This document shows positions 15,447 to 24,618 of a DNA stretch of 64,000 nucleotides, in pieces. Both the position numbers and the translations under genes were made by a program. Numbering within the stretch: the stretch's first letter is position 1; every line of letters begins with the position of its first letter. The notes below the pieces were generated by a model. The model ran no database searches, had not been told where the DNA came from, and saw only the letters and a list, made by a program, of their open reading frames with translations. Source of the stretch: Caldifarciminota bacterium (lineage in GTDB: Bacteria; Hydrothermota; UBA3073); assembly GCA_030606335.1 (NCBI GenBank), contig JAUWGP010000005.1, forward strand, positions 1 through 64,000, given 5' to 3'.

Positions 15447-16529
15447 ATGGTAACAAGAGAACAAGTTCTCGAGCTTGTTGATTTTAAGGGGGATAAACAT
15501 CCTGTTATAAGTTTGTACCTTTCCCTTAGTCCTGAAAGGTTGAAGAATAGAGGATTTTTAGTTGAAGCCAAGAATTTACTGAGAGTGATAGAGAATAATC
15601 CTGTACTTGAAGGTGAACATAAGAGAATATTAGATTTTCTTCAAACAAAATTTGACCCATCATCCCGGTCGATTGTAATATTCACATCACCCAAGGATAA
15701 CTTCTTTCAAATTTATAACATACCAATACCTGTAAAGAATGCCTGTATTGTCAGCAGAGAACCTTACATCAAACAGCTAATATGGCTTCTTGAGCAATAT
15801 GAGAAATATTGTCTTGTACTGGTGGATGCAAAGAAGGCAAAGATTTTTTCTATACATATGGGAAAGTTAGTAGAACACACATCTATACTTGACGAGGTTC
15901 CAGGATGGCATAAACAGGGGGGATGGTCACAGGCGAGATTTCAGAGACATATTGAACAGCACATTTACGAACACATGAAAAAGGTTGCAGATACAGCCCT
16001 TTATTTTTTTAAAAGAGAACATCTTGATAGGCTCATCATAGGTGGACCACATGAGATTGTAACACATTTCAAGAATATCCTTCATATATACCTTATAAGG
16101 AGGTTTGTTGGATTCTTAGTTGTTGATATTGAGGCGAGTACACAGGAGGTAGAAAAGAAGGTGTTATCACTTATTAAGAAGATTGAGGTTGAAGATGATT
16201 ATAAACTTATGAAGCGCGTGCTGGATAATATGGGTAAAATGGCTGTTGCAGGTGTTGAAGATGTAATAGGGATGTTAAATCAGGGAAGGATACAGGTTCT
16301 TCTTGTGAATCCAGAATTAAAGATGAAGGGATGGTTATGTTCAAAATGTCATACGATTACAACTGTTCAAAAGCCTTGTGAGATTTGCGGTCGAGATTTA
16401 GAGAAAAGTGGAGATATTATTGAAAACATAATAGAGCAAAACTTTGAACTCTCTGGCGAAGTTCATTTTTTGGCTAATAATAAGAAACTGAAGGAACTTG
16501 GCAGTATTGCCGCAATCCTGAGGTGGTAA
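15447..16529 (+). CDS. eRF1-like (bacterial archaeo-eukaryotic release factor, baeRF) protein
   Basis: The 360-residue product has the three-part eRF1 layout. An N-terminal domain is followed by a central Rossmann-like domain (LVLVDAKKAKIF) with the conserved GGWSQARFQRHIEQH at about 152-166. The C-terminal eL30-like domain starts near 245 and contains a zinc ribbon, CSKCHTI and CEICGRD, and ends GSIAAILRW, like eRF1's terminal strand. In bacteria the family is proposed to act on stalled ribosomes or peptidyl-tRNA; unproven here. It is cytosolic, with GGGAGG before the start. It stands between tRNA-Gln and the exporter genes. Confidence 0.8.
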   Translation: MVTREQVLELVDFKGDKHPVISLYLSLSPERLKNRGFLVEAKNLLRVIENNPVLEGEHKRILDFLQTKFDPSSRSIVIFTSPKDNFFQIYNIPIPVKNACIVSREPYIKQLIWLLEQYEKYCLVLVDAKKAKIFSIHMGKLVEHTSILDEVPGWHKQGGWSQARFQRHIEQHIYEHMKKVADTALYFFKREHLDRLIIGGPHEIVTHFKNILHIYLIRRFVGFLVVDIEASTQEVEKKVLSLIKKIEVEDDYKLMKRVLDNMGKMAVAGVEDVIGMLNQGRIQVLLVNPELKMKGWLCSKCHTITTVQKPCEICGRDLEKSGDIIENIIEQNFELSGEVHFLANNKKLKELGSIAAILRW

Positions 16530-16671
16530 AGACACCTGCAATGTATTTTTATCTGGATTAATTGAAGAATCTCTTTCCAGTGGGACATCTCTTCTCCTGC
16601 CTCTTGTCCTGTAGTACAACCTGGACCCTTAGAATATTATATATCATCAGTGTTTTTAGAGATACTATATT

Positions 16672-17460
16672 ATGTCTTTTTTAAGAAACATAAGAGAACT
16701 CATAAGATATAGAGAGCTTGTTTTTATGTGGAGCGCAAGGAGTGTTAAAGTCAGATATAAGCAGACACTGCTTGGGATATTGTGGGCTATTTTTCGTCCG
16801 TTTGCCACCATGGTGGTGTTTACAGTTATCTTTTCAAAATTCTTCCAGGTTCCCAGCGAAGGTATTCCATATCCAATATTTTCATACAGTGCCCTTGTAC
16901 CATGGATGTTTTTTGCGACATCCATAACAACAGGAGTACCAAGTTTGGTCTACAATATTGGGATTGTCACGAAGATATATTTTCCAAGGGAGGTAATTCC
17001 CCTTTCATCCATTGGTGCTGCTTTTGTAGATTTTGTCATAGCTTTTATTATTCTTATTGGTATGATGATATTCTATAATGTTGCTATAACCCTTTGGATA
17101 TTCCTTCTGCCTGTGCTTATTGTAATACAGGTAATGCTTGCAGTGGGAATATCTTTATTTGCTTCAGCAGCCAATGTCTTTTATAGAGATGTACGATTTA
17201 TATTTGAGGTTGGTATGCAACTCTGGATGTATCTATCTCCTGTTATCTATTCAGTTGAGGCAGTCCCTCAAAAATTTATTTGGCTTTATATGGCAAATCC
17301 AATGGCTCCAATTATAGACTCATACAGAAGGATACTTATTGCAGGACAGCCTCCCCAGTGGAAATTTCTTATAATGGCAGCAAGTATCAGCCTGGTTATA
17401 TTTTTAGGTGGATATAGTTACTTTAAGAAGATGGAGGAGAAATTTGCGGATATTATTTGA
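16672..17460 (+). CDS. ABC-2-type polysaccharide exporter permease (Wzm-like)
   Basis: The 262-residue product has about six membrane segments. The N-terminal amphipathic stretch WSARSVKVRYKQTLLGILWAI is characteristic of ABC-2 permeases of the Wzm/TagG/KpsM group, which pass undecaprenyl-linked glycans across the inner membrane. The C-terminal helix ends in the usual short basic tail (YSYFKKMEEKFADII). Its ATPase partner is the gene at 17846. The two are normally adjacent, but here a four-helix-bundle ORF and repeats lie between them. Cell location: inner membrane. Confidence 0.92.
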   Translation: MSFLRNIRELIRYRELVFMWSARSVKVRYKQTLLGILWAIFRPFATMVVFTVIFSKFFQVPSEGIPYPIFSYSALVPWMFFATSITTGVPSLVYNIGIVTKIYFPREVIPLSSIGAAFVDFVIAFIILIGMMIFYNVAITLWIFLLPVLIVIQVMLAVGISLFASAANVFYRDVRFIFEVGMQLWMYLSPVIYSVEAVPQKFIWLYMANPMAPIIDSYRRILIAGQPPQWKFLIMAASISLVIFLGGYSYFKKMEEKFADII

Positions 17461-17523
17461 GAAAGGTCGAAAAGTTAAAAGGTTGAAAAGTCAAAAAGTC
17501 GAAAGGTCGAAAAGTTGAAAAGG
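17461..17523. repeat. GTCGAAAAG-rich repeat, left arm of inverted pair
   Basis: Several degenerate copies of a 9-10-bp GTCGAAAAG unit are present. The reverse complement of this sequence occurs at 17804-17837, so the two arms flank the small ORF at 17532. A similar run is at 54571-54600. Confidence 0.7.
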
Positions 17524-17531
17524 AGGAGATT

Positions 17532-17774
17532 ATGAAAGCAGAAAGCTTTGAAGATTTGAATGTGTGGCAAAAGGCACGAGAGCTTTGTTCAATGATATAT
17601 ACTTTAACTAAAGGTAAGGAATTTGAAAGGGATTTTGGGCTCGTTAATCAGGTAAGAAGAGCCTCAGTTTCTGTTATGTCAAACATTGCTGAGGGTTTTG
17701 AAGGAGGAGGAGATAAAGAATTTATTAGATATTTGTATATTGCAAAAGCTTCCTGTGGAAGTGTAAAGGAGTAA
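17532..17774 (+). CDS. Truncated four-helix-bundle (23S rRNA intervening-sequence) protein
   Basis: The 80 residues match the N-terminal two thirds of the S23/four-helix-bundle family: FEDLNVWQKARELC at the start, LVNQVRRASVSVMSNIAEGFE in the middle and FIRYLYIAKASCGSVKE at the end. Full-length members are about 115-125 residues; here the last helix, usually beginning GSxxEL, is lost to a stop. The family pentamerises and is common as stand-alone genes in uncultured bacteria; function unknown. GGAGG precedes the ATG. Inverted repeats flank the gene, so it may be mobile and decaying. Confidence 0.75.
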   Translation: MKAESFEDLNVWQKARELCSMIYTLTKGKEFERDFGLVNQVRRASVSVMSNIAEGFEGGGDKEFIRYLYIAKASCGSVKE

Positions 17775-17803
17775 AGAGTAAATAAGTTTTTTTAAAATAA
17801 TCA

Positions 17804-17837
17804 CCTTTCGACTTTTGGACTTTTTGACTTTTAAAAC
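17804..17837. repeat. CTTTCGACTTTT-type repeat, right arm of inverted pair
   Basis: This is the imperfect reverse complement of the run at 17461-17523. The pair could form a very large hairpin across the four-helix-bundle ORF or mark the ends of an inserted element. Confidence 0.65.
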
Positions 17838-17845
17838 TTTATATC

Positions 17846-19054
17846 ATGCCTGCTATAGTATTCAATAATATATCCAAAAAATATGAAATTGGGCTCAGGT
17901 TGGGTAGTATTCGAGACAATATCCCGATGATGCTCAGAAAACTCATCGGAAGGAATCCCAAACGTGAATATATCTGGGCTCTCAAGGATGTGAGCTTTGA
18001 TGTAGATAGGGGTGGGGCTCTTGGTATAATTGGACCAAATGGTGCAGGTAAGACCACAATCTTAAAACTTCTATCCAGGATTACCAAACCCACAAGTGGA
18101 ACTATTAAGACTGAGGGTAGAGTATCAGCCCTAATAGAACTTGGTGCAGGATTCCACCCTGACCTGACTGGAAGGGAAAATATATACCTTAATGGTGCAA
18201 TACTTGGTTTGAAAAAGCGGGAGATAGACGAGAGATTCGATAAGATTGTGGCATTTTCTGAGCTTGAAAAGTTTATAGATACACCTGTTAAATACTACTC
18301 ATCCGGGATGCATGTCAGGCTCGGTTTTTCTGTTGCTGCGCATATAAATCCCGACATTCTGTTAATAGATGAAGTACTTGCAGTTGGAGATATGTCGTTC
18401 AAACGTAAGAGTCTTAAGAAAATGACTGAGTTGCGTAACAATGATACAACAGTTGTATTTGTATCTCATGACCTTAGGTCAATAGAAATTATGTGTAAAG
18501 AGGCATTATTTATTGCTAACGGTAGAATAATATCAAAAGGAGATGTAAGGGATGTTGTAACTGCATATCAAATGTATGATATGGAAAGAATAAATGTTAT
18601 GAGAGAAAAATCGGATACTTCAGATATTCCAGATGAGGTTTTTATTACTGATATACATTTCCTTGATATAAATGGAAATGAACGTGATACTCTTTACTCT
18701 GGTGAAAAGACAACTGTAAGAATTGATTATTATGCACCCAAAAGGATAGAGAAACCTATTTTTGCAATGAAGGTAGAGAGAGCAGATGGGCTTATCTGTT
18801 TTTTGGTAAGGACACGGCATTCAGGAATTGTAATGGAAGATTTAGAAGGAGAGGGACACATTGATGCGGAATTTGAAAATTTTAATCTAAATGCAGGTAG
18901 CTATAATATGCAAGTATTTGTTAATGATTCGAAAGATATACTGCTTTACGGAAGCCGCAATAAATCCTTTAGGATAATTAACAAAGATGTTGATTTTGGT
19001 ATTAATTCCGGAATATACTTTCCAGGAATTAATTGGAGGCAATTTAGAAAATAG
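17846..19054 (+). CDS. ABC exporter ATPase with C-terminal glycan-binding domain (Wzt-like)
   Basis: The 402-residue product has Walker A GPNGAGKTT at 63-71, an ABC signature YYSSGMHVRLGFS near 150, Walker B ILLIDEVLAVGD and the H-loop VSHD. Residues about 255-400 form a separate beta-rich domain like Wzt-C, which recognises the finished O-polysaccharide end group and so couples chain completion to export. It works with the permease at 16672. Together they imply an ABC-transporter-dependent O-antigen or capsule pathway. No strong Shine-Dalgarno is seen before its ATG. Confidence 0.93.
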   Translation: MPAIVFNNISKKYEIGLRLGSIRDNIPMMLRKLIGRNPKREYIWALKDVSFDVDRGGALGIIGPNGAGKTTILKLLSRITKPTSGTIKTEGRVSALIELGAGFHPDLTGRENIYLNGAILGLKKREIDERFDKIVAFSELEKFIDTPVKYYSSGMHVRLGFSVAAHINPDILLIDEVLAVGDMSFKRKSLKKMTELRNNDTTVVFVSHDLRSIEIMCKEALFIANGRIISKGDVRDVVTAYQMYDMERINVMREKSDTSDIPDEVFITDIHFLDINGNERDTLYSGEKTTVRIDYYAPKRIEKPIFAMKVERADGLICFLVRTRHSGIVMEDLEGEGHIDAEFENFNLNAGSYNMQVFVNDSKDILLYGSRNKSFRIINKDVDFGINSGIYFPGINWRQFRK

Positions 19055-19131
19055 GTCCAGAATATTTTGTTTTAATGAGATTTTTAAAAAAAGAGTTAAA
19101 TATATTTATCAGAGGTTATTGAGAGAAGGTT

Positions 19132-19965
19132 ATGACTAAAAATAATTTACCAAGTGTCAGTATAATTATGCCAACATATAATGGAGAAAGGTATATAGCT
19201 GAGGCAATTGATAGTTGCTTGAAACAGACATTTAACAATATTGAATTAATTATTTTAGACGATGGCTCGACAGATAATACCTCAAATGTTGTTAAAGAGA
19301 TAAACGATTCTCGCATTAGGTTAATATCACTTAATCATAATTCTGGTTTGGCTTTAGCACTGAATCAGGGTTTTATGTGCTCAATAGGTGATTATCTTAC
19401 CTGGACATCTGATGATAACACCTATGAGCCTGAAGCGATTGATATTATGGTGGATTACCTTGAAAAAGATAGGGAAGTGGATTTTATCTATTCAAATTAT
19501 TATCTTATAGATGAAGAAGATAAGGAGATAAAACCTATTTATGTTGACTTTCCTTATAATTTGCTTGAAGGTAATTGTATAGGTCCGTGTTTTATGTATC
19601 GCAGGAAAGTGTATGAACAGATTGGGGATTATAACCCTAAGTTCTTTTTAGCTGAAGATTACGATTACTGGATAAGGATTTTCAAGTCTGGATTAAAAAT
19701 GATGTCTATAGATAAGTTTCTCTATAAATATAGACTTCACCAGTATAGCAAGACTGCAAAATATGGAGCAGATGTTTCATTTAAGCAAGCAATGAAAATT
19801 CGAAGTAAATATTTCAAGGGTTATTGTTTTAAAAAATTTTTCATTTCTCGTTCTGATGTATTAAGAGGAATATTTATATGGAGAAGAGAATGGCTCAAGG
19901 AAAAATGTCCCATTATTGTAAAATCGCTTACAAGTATGAAAAATGAACTCAAAAGGATCAAATAA
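19132..19965 (+). CDS. GT2 glycosyltransferase
   Basis: The 277-residue GT-A-fold enzyme starts with VSIIMPTYNGERYI and has LDDGSTDNT near 45, a second acidic cluster TSDDNTYEPEAI that may replace the usual D-x-D, and the acceptor-side loop AEDYDYWIRI. It transfers an unknown sugar from a nucleotide donor. No membrane segment, so it acts at the cytoplasmic face. Its end overlaps the next gene by 23 nt. Confidence 0.9.
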   Translation: MTKNNLPSVSIIMPTYNGERYIAEAIDSCLKQTFNNIELIILDDGSTDNTSNVVKEINDSRIRLISLNHNSGLALALNQGFMCSIGDYLTWTSDDNTYEPEAIDIMVDYLEKDREVDFIYSNYYLIDEEDKEIKPIYVDFPYNLLEGNCIGPCFMYRRKVYEQIGDYNPKFFLAEDYDYWIRIFKSGLKMMSIDKFLYKYRLHQYSKTAKYGADVSFKQAMKIRSKYFKGYCFKKFFISRSDVLRGIFIWRREWLKEKCPIIVKSLTSMKNELKRIK

Positions 19966-21298
19966 AACAAATATACTCTACATATCTCACCTCTCAGAAC
20001 TGCATGGAGCAGAAAGGGTTTTACTACTTCTTCTTAAACATATAGACAGAGGTAGGTTTAATCCCTATGTTATCTTACCCGCAGATGGTCCTCTAAAGGA
20101 GAAGTTAGAGGCATTCAGAATTGAGACTTTTATAATTCCAATAAAACCCTGGATATGTCCGTCAGGCTTATCAGATGAAAGGTTTATTTCTTCAATTGGC
20201 TATTTTCTAAAAAAGAATGTATCAAAACTGGTAGATATGATAATAGAGAAAAAAATAGATCTTGTTCACACTAATACATCAACAATAATAGACGGTGCAT
20301 TTGCATCTGTATTAACAGAGACACCCCATATTTGGCATTTACATGAGATTCTCAGAGGTAATCCGGGTTTTAAGAAGATTATTAATACTAATAAGATATT
20401 CGATGCTATATCCGGACTATCAAGTAAAGTGGTTTCAGTATCTAAAGTAGTTGATAGTCAGTTTAAAGACACACCGATTGCTAAAAGGACTGTTATACAA
20501 AATGGCATAGATATTGATAGATTTTCAGGAAAAACCTCAGGTGATATCCGAATGAAGTTGAATATTAAAAAAGAAACATCAATAGTCCTGAGTGTAGGTG
20601 CTATAATTAAAGAGAAGGGTTATAGGTATTTAATAGATGCTATACCAGGGATAATCTCATCAAGGTGCAGTGATGTTCATTTTCTGATAGCTGGTGGAGT
20701 GGTTGATGAAAATGTTTATAAAGAACTCAAAGACAGTATCGAGGATAAGGGACTTGATAATCATATCTCTTTTCTGGGTTATAGGGATGATCTACCATCT
20801 ATTTTAAGAGAAGCAGATTTGTTTGTATTACCTTCCGTAAAGGAGGCATTCCCCTTGAGTCTTCTTGAGGCCATGGCATCATGTACACCTGTAATTGCGA
20901 CCAGATGTGGTGGTCCAGAGGAGATGATAGTTGATGGGAAAACAGGTAACCTTGTACTAACCTGCTCTGCTTTGGCAATTGAAAATGCAATTGTAGAACT
21001 TTTAAAAGATAAGGATAAGGCAAGACAGATGGCAGAAAGGGCCAGAAGAAGGGTACAGGATTTTTTCGATATAGATATCTTTATAAATAAGTGGCACAAT
21101 TTGTATGAAGATGTGTTGGAAGATACGCGAAAAAGCACTTATGATAAAAACAGGGTAATAGAAGTAATTCTTGATCTGTTAGAGATAAGTGGTGATAAAG
21201 GATTATCACTGATTGTAATAAATGAACAGCTAAGGGGCTTCATGAAAAGAGTAAAAGGCACTTTTATTTATAAACTATATAATTTTTTCAAGACATAG
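19943..21298 (+). CDS. GT4 glycosyltransferase
   Basis: The 451-residue GT-B enzyme has an N-terminal ISHLSELHGAERVLL segment and, about residue 300, the donor-site motif KEAFPLSLLEAMASCTPVIA containing the E-x7-E pair of GT4. The 60 residues after the core (from about 390) are an extra helical tail without a match I recognise. It starts inside the GT2 gene and its stop abuts the next ATG, so these are translationally coupled. Confidence 0.9.
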   Translation: MNSKGSNKTNILYISHLSELHGAERVLLLLLKHIDRGRFNPYVILPADGPLKEKLEAFRIETFIIPIKPWICPSGLSDERFISSIGYFLKKNVSKLVDMIIEKKIDLVHTNTSTIIDGAFASVLTETPHIWHLHEILRGNPGFKKIINTNKIFDAISGLSSKVVSVSKVVDSQFKDTPIAKRTVIQNGIDIDRFSGKTSGDIRMKLNIKKETSIVLSVGAIIKEKGYRYLIDAIPGIISSRCSDVHFLIAGGVVDENVYKELKDSIEDKGLDNHISFLGYRDDLPSILREADLFVLPSVKEAFPLSLLEAMASCTPVIATRCGGPEEMIVDGKTGNLVLTCSALAIENAIVELLKDKDKARQMAERARRRVQDFFDIDIFINKWHNLYEDVLEDTRKSTYDKNRVIEVILDLLEISGDKGLSLIVINEQLRGFMKRVKGTFIYKLYNFFKT

Positions 21299-23173
21299 AT
21301 GACCATTAGTATTGTTATAAGTAGTTACAACGGTGTACATCTATTGGAAAAATACCTACCTTTTCTCTTTAAGGCAATAGGTATTTTTAAATATGAGATT
21401 ATTGTTGTTGATGACGGTTCAAAAGACGGAACTTTCAAGTTTATAAAAAGGGAATACCCATCTATTAAATTGGTAAGATTAAATGGAAATAAAGGCTTCC
21501 CTGTTACGAGTAATACAGGAGCAAGAGCGAGTTCCGGGGATATTATTCTCTTCTTGAACAACGATGTGAAGGTAACAGGAGATTTCTTAGCCCCATTATG
21601 CCATCATTTTGATGACCACAACGTTTTTGCTGTTAGTCCGAAGGTTCTACTCCCTGAATATAAAAATAATATCAACGAAGGTTTATCAAAGGCGGGTTTT
21701 CACAGAGGTATGTTTGTACTTGAATTTTTAGAAGCAGATGGGAAAAGATTATATTCTCAATCTGTATTTTCTTTATATGCCTCAGGTAGTGCTATGGCAG
21801 TTGATAGAAAAAAATTTCTTTCAATCGGAGGATTTGACAGTATGTTCAGTCCATTCTATTGTGAGGATATGGACTTATGCTACAGGGCATGGAAGAGAGG
21901 ATGGAAGATAATATATGAACCAAAGTCCATTGTATATCATCATCATCAATCTACTATAGGAAAACTTCTAAGTCAAAAGAAAATAGATGCGGTGATTGGC
22001 AGAAATCAACTCCTATTTATGTGGAAGAATCTTACTGACAACAGTCTTTTCCTTAAGCACTGGTTGTGGCTGCCAAGAAACATCATAGGTGGTCTTAGAA
22101 TGAGAAGTTATTCATGCTTAAGAAATTTTTTAAATGCCCTTCCAAAACTACTTAAGGCACTAAGGGCAAGAGAGCACGAGAAAAGATTTGCAATAAGGGG
22201 GGACAGGGAAGTTCTCAAAATATTTTCTTCCGATGAGGTCCTTAAGACTAAAACAAGGCTTACCACAAGGATAAATACCAGGAGTAATAGCAATAAAGTT
22301 CTTATAATTATGCCGCAGAGTTTTGGTGATGTATATCGAATGACAGGTATAGTGGATAGTCTGAAGAGGAAATATCCTGATAAGAAAATAGATTTTATGA
22401 CTAAAAGGAGATACTTTAGCATATTAGAAGAAAATCCATTCATTGAAAAGATTATACCATATCCAGAAAACAACAAGAGTACTAACTATGCAGTAGAATT
22501 TGATAGACTGCCTGGAAAAGATGAGATGTTAGAAGATTACTGTCATATCTATACTCCATATTATGGGTTTCAGTTGTCATATGATGAGTTATTGAGGAAT
22601 AAAAGTACTGGTAAAAATGTCGTTGAGATTTTTGCGGAGTTATGTGGATTAACGAAGGATAAAATAGGGAGACCCTGCATAAAAGAAGAAAAGTTTCCTA
22701 TAGATGAGAATAGTTATATCATTATTCACCCAAGAACGTATGATGATTCAAGAAACTGGGACTACTTTCCATACCTTGTAAAATTATTAGTTAAATATGG
22801 ATATACAGTATGCCAGGTTGGTTTGGATAACGATGAGCTTATAAGTAATTGTAGAGATTATAGAAAGATTTCTTTGAGTAAGTTTTCGTATCTTTTAAAG
22901 AACGCCCTTGCCTTTATTGGAGTGGATTCTTTCCCTGCACATTTATCAGGAGGTGTTGGAACTGCGACAATTGTCCTCTATGGTGGAACAGATGCAGTCT
23001 TTTCAAAACCTTATTGGGGTGATGTTGTGACACTTGAGCCAGACAGGATAAAATTTGGCTGCCAGGAGGCATGCCATGCCAAAAATTGTTCAAAGAGAAG
23101 AAAATGTATAAACGGTATTAAACCAAAAGATGTGTTGGAAAAAGTACTGATGATGATTGAAGGGAAAAGGTAA
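21299..23173 (+). CDS. Bifunctional GT2-GT9 glycosyltransferase fusion
   Basis: Residues 1-270 form a GT2 domain with VVDDGSKDGT, FLNNDV (the D-x-D-like site) and CEDMDLCYRAWKRGW. A basic linker (about 270-330) leads to a GT9/heptosyltransferase-like domain: VLIIMPQSFGDVYRMTG at about 338, IIIHPRTYDDSRNW and GVDSFPAHLSGGVGT. It ends in a Cys-rich segment (CQEACHAKNCSKRRKC) often seen near the end of GT9 domains. The fusion suggests two successive sugar additions by one polypeptide. GT9 use of ADP-heptose would fit gmhA nearby; that is inference. Confidence 0.88.
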   Translation: MTISIVISSYNGVHLLEKYLPFLFKAIGIFKYEIIVVDDGSKDGTFKFIKREYPSIKLVRLNGNKGFPVTSNTGARASSGDIILFLNNDVKVTGDFLAPLCHHFDDHNVFAVSPKVLLPEYKNNINEGLSKAGFHRGMFVLEFLEADGKRLYSQSVFSLYASGSAMAVDRKKFLSIGGFDSMFSPFYCEDMDLCYRAWKRGWKIIYEPKSIVYHHHQSTIGKLLSQKKIDAVIGRNQLLFMWKNLTDNSLFLKHWLWLPRNIIGGLRMRSYSCLRNFLNALPKLLKALRAREHEKRFAIRGDREVLKIFSSDEVLKTKTRLTTRINTRSNSNKVLIIMPQSFGDVYRMTGIVDSLKRKYPDKKIDFMTKRRYFSILEENPFIEKIIPYPENNKSTNYAVEFDRLPGKDEMLEDYCHIYTPYYGFQLSYDELLRNKSTGKNVVEIFAELCGLTKDKIGRPCIKEEKFPIDENSYIIIHPRTYDDSRNWDYFPYLVKLLVKYGYTVCQVGLDNDELISNCRDYRKISLSKFSYLLKNALAFIGVDSFPAHLSGGVGTATIVLYGGTDAVFSKPYWGDVVTLEPDRIKFGCQEACHAKNCSKRRKCINGIKPKDVLEKVLMMIEGKR

Positions 23174-23229
23174 AAGGAAAAAGGATAAATGGGAAACAAC
23201 GAATAACCAATAATAAATTATTATGTCTT

Positions 23230-24612
23230 ATGAATAAACGTGATTATATAATTTTTTTTATAGCCTCTATATTCTTTATCTCTCCAAACTTCGTACACCT
23301 AAGAACCACCTTGAAGTCTCAATTTCCCATATATTTTGAACTCTCTCACAGCTATGTAGGTGACGATCTTCACTATTTACCTATTGTGGCAAGCATAATA
23401 AGAGATTTTGATATTGAGATATCCAATAACTATTATAATGCCATGTGGAAAGGTACAAATGATGTTGGTGATGTGTATGCTAACAGATGGCTTGACCATC
23501 ACACCCTGTTGATTGACACTGATACTAAAAAGGCGTATGATTGGCGAAAGGTTGTTGATTTTGAGTGGAGTGATCTAATGAAACCTCCATCCCGGGTTCC
23601 ATTCAGGTTTAAAGAAGATTATAGGCATCTAAATGGCAAAAAATTACTTGAATATCCCCAACATGACCTTGGTCTTTCTATTTTCCTCTCTTTATTTTTA
23701 TGGCCATTTAGATGGTTCCCATATTCTTTGCTATTTGATAGCTGTGCTATGTTGATAATTTCACTTTTTTCAGTTTTGGCATTATATCTTCTATGGCAGG
23801 TATTATCTCATTTTGTAGATAAAGGTAAGGCTCTTTTATTCGCTTTGGTATTCTCATTTTGTACACCAGTATGGTGGTACTCCAAGGCATTATTCCCTGA
23901 GTCTCTTATGTTTATTATACTTGTTATTTCAATATGGTTTCTTCTATTGAAAAAAAACTATGTATTACCAGGAATTTTACTTGGATTTGCTATAATTTTA
24001 AAACCTTATTTTGGTATATTTGGAGCACTTACATGTATATGGCTTTTGTTAACAAAGAGGTTTACAGTGTTAGTTAGGTTTATAATACCTTTTTTAGTTC
24101 TTGGAGTAGTACAGTTTGCAATAAATTACCATATTATGGGCAGTATTATAAAGTTTACTCACATGAATTCATCACAAATCTTTTTAAAGACATATCAACA
24201 TTGGACTCAGACAATATTTAAGAGAATCAATATACTTGCAGATGAGACTTATGGCTTCCTGATGTTCTCACCCTTTTTGATATATAGTCTTATTGCTGTG
24301 TTTCGGTTCTGCTATAAGAGAAAAACACTCTTGATATCCTTGTTTAGTATAGTCTTTTTTATGTTGGTATGGTTAAACGGCTGGATGGCGATAGGATATC
24401 AATATGCTGGAAGGTTATTGGTTCCAATTATACCTCTTTTTGCTGTGTCAACCTTCCAGTGGTATAACCTGTCTCGAAAAAAGATATTAAAAATAATATT
24501 TTGGTTTTTGGTTGTTATTTCATTTTGGATTAATTTTCAGGCTACTTTTATGTATGGTGGTGCTGCATCCAAGCCACCATGGTTTGTGGTAGATATTTGG
24601 AGAAATCGGTAA
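23230..24612 (+). CDS. GT-C-like multi-pass membrane protein (GT39-type)
   Basis: The 460-residue product has an N-terminal membrane segment, a large first periplasmic loop containing YVGDDLHYLPIVASII near 40 with the paired Asp expected of GT-C enzymes, and about ten further membrane helices. GT-C enzymes use lipid-linked sugars to glycosylate glycans or proteins on the outer side of the inner membrane. The donor and acceptor are unknown. A related protein is encoded at 34544. Confidence 0.7.
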   Translation: MNKRDYIIFFIASIFFISPNFVHLRTTLKSQFPIYFELSHSYVGDDLHYLPIVASIIRDFDIEISNNYYNAMWKGTNDVGDVYANRWLDHHTLLIDTDTKKAYDWRKVVDFEWSDLMKPPSRVPFRFKEDYRHLNGKKLLEYPQHDLGLSIFLSLFLWPFRWFPYSLLFDSCAMLIISLFSVLALYLLWQVLSHFVDKGKALLFALVFSFCTPVWWYSKALFPESLMFIILVISIWFLLLKKNYVLPGILLGFAIILKPYFGIFGALTCIWLLLTKRFTVLVRFIIPFLVLGVVQFAINYHIMGSIIKFTHMNSSQIFLKTYQHWTQTIFKRINILADETYGFLMFSPFLIYSLIAVFRFCYKRKTLLISLFSIVFFMLVWLNGWMAIGYQYAGRLLVPIIPLFAVSTFQWYNLSRKKILKIIFWFLVVISFWINFQATFMYGGAASKPPWFVVDIWRNR

Positions 24613-24618
24613 CCTAAT

